From Bacteroidota bacterium (GTDB lineage Bacteria > Bacteroidota > Bacteroidia > Chitinophagales > Saprospiraceae): DNA of 64,000 nucleotides. This document shows positions 63,510 to 64,000 of this stretch, piece after piece. The translations under genes were made by a program, and so were the position numbers. Under the pieces are notes generated by a model, which worked only from the letters and a program-made list of their open reading frames with translations, made no database searches and was not told where the DNA came from. Within the stretch, counting starts at the first letter, position 1. Each line of letters begins with the position of its first letter. Where the stretch lies: NCBI GenBank assembly GCA_024743405.1, contig JANSWP010000003.1, positions 153,106 through 217,105 on the forward strand, read 5' to 3'.

Positions 63510-64000
63510 GATACTAATTATTTTATTGAAAGAAATATTTTCAAAGTTATTGATTTTCAACTAGTTTTTGAGGGACTTATGAATAAGATAACTTTTTGAA
63601 CCAAATTATAAATCTTTACATGGGCTTGATTCTTTTATTTGATGAGATTCTGAATGGTTACCTTATTCCATAAAATGAAGCTTTAACAAATGACCTTTTT
63701 CAGGATTTTTTCAGGTTAGGAATGGGAGGATAATAAAGTATACAAAATTGACGCTGTATTTTTTTCTTTTAAGAATCTTTAAAAAATTAGTGCATAGTGG
63801 CACTACGGACTCATTTTTTAAAAAATCTAAAGGGAAAAAGGGCAAGTCAAGATGTATATTTTATTGTTGTCCCATTCCTTAGTTCTGTTTCAAATTAAAT
63901 TTTGCGCAAACGTGGCAAGAAATCCTATGAAACCCATTCGGCATTGGAGGTTTTGGCGTTAAGAAATTCAATTGAGTATAGCCTGAAAGAGCACCCATGT
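63510..64000. other. Non-coding right end of the window
   Basis: No gene is supported in these 490 bases. It holds the family P palindrome at 63719-63878 and a possible family S fragment (TTTTGGCGTTAAG near 63951-63963). Genes to the right are outside the window. Confidence 0.4.
63719..63878. repeat. Long imperfect palindrome (family P copy 3)
   Basis: GGAATGGGA (63719-63727) is exactly inverted as TCCCATTCC (63870-63878). Complementarity continues through ATAATAAAGTATACA, TTGAC, TTTTTTC and TTTAAAAAAT on the left, with their mirror on the right. The centre is GTGCATAGTGGCACTAC, a small hairpin. Same size and arm order as copies at 7876 and 61587. Confidence 0.7.

Noticed and set aside
1..64000. 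CRISPR array
   Set aside because: Repeats found are palindromic, scattered singly between genes and not regularly spaced; no cas genes were seen.

Overview
The window looks like a chromosomal segment of a Bacteroidota bacterium, most likely from the Saprospiria (Lewinella/Haliscomenobacter-type) lineage. Supporting signs are AT-rich DNA, Por (type IX) secretion C-terminal sorting domains on two exported proteins, few Shine-Dalgarno sites, a Bacteroidota-type HYC_CC_PP small protein beside a Cus efflux locus, BatB/BatC genes, a DUF6913-dapA pair and an SDR-type hexuronate operon. The species assignment is inference.

Layout. 0.5-4.4 kb: a large secreted adhesin-like protein. 4.7-7.2 kb: two decayed transposase genes (ISAzo13-like, then ISKra4-like). 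7.3-9.6 kb: an ECF sigma factor, its probable membrane/TPR partner and a small unknown. 9.7-21.0 kb: an unusual ferredoxin-centred operon with a giant pyruvate:ferredoxin oxidoreductase, rnfC-D-G-E-A, a cysteine-rich mini-protein, a plant-type ferredoxin/flavodoxin-NADP reductase and a displaced rnfB. 21.2-23.8 kb: an Mla-type lipid transport set (mlaE-F-D). 23.9-31.8 kb, minus strand: an ABC sugar importer with two GH130 phosphorylase-family genes and an (alpha/alpha)6-type lipoprotein, a probable manno-oligosaccharide uptake and phosphorolysis operon. 32.1-41.5 kb: a Cus/Czc-type metal efflux locus (HYC_CC_PP protein, RND pump, four-helix-bundle protein, TolC-like channel, small membrane protein, adaptor with metal-binding motif) followed by a secreted beta-propeller. 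41.6-47.9 kb, minus strand: TRAP transporter plus uxaC, uxuA and an SDR, i.e. hexuronate uptake and conversion to mannonate/2-keto-3-deoxygluconate. 48.3-61.1 kb: tRNA-Asp, accA, DUF6913, dapA, an O-antigen-type ABC exporter with a GT9 glycosyltransferase, batB/batC, a CBS protein, a CurA-like reductase and an acyl-CoA dehydrogenase. 61.8-63.5 kb: a secreted M48-like TPR metallopeptidase.

The most unusual layer is non-coding. Many intergenic gaps hold palindromic repeats. I distinguish (i) a short family with ends like GTAACGCC(A)n or GTAAGTGCTTGGACA (seven or more sites, two flanking the decayed IS region as a long inverted repeat), (ii) a family of about 160 bp near-perfect palindromes (three copies), (iii) a composite element at 57.6-57.8 kb carrying three strong hairpins between inverted copies of family (i) ends, (iv) an isolated 106 bp MITE-like palindrome, and (v) a palindromic repeat inserted in frame within the cusA-like gene. 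No CRISPR array, rRNA or prophage was seen.

The energy operon is the best candidate for an under-described system: pyruvate oxidation, Na+/H+-pumping Rnf and NADP reduction appear to be wired to one ferredoxin pool in a single transcription unit.
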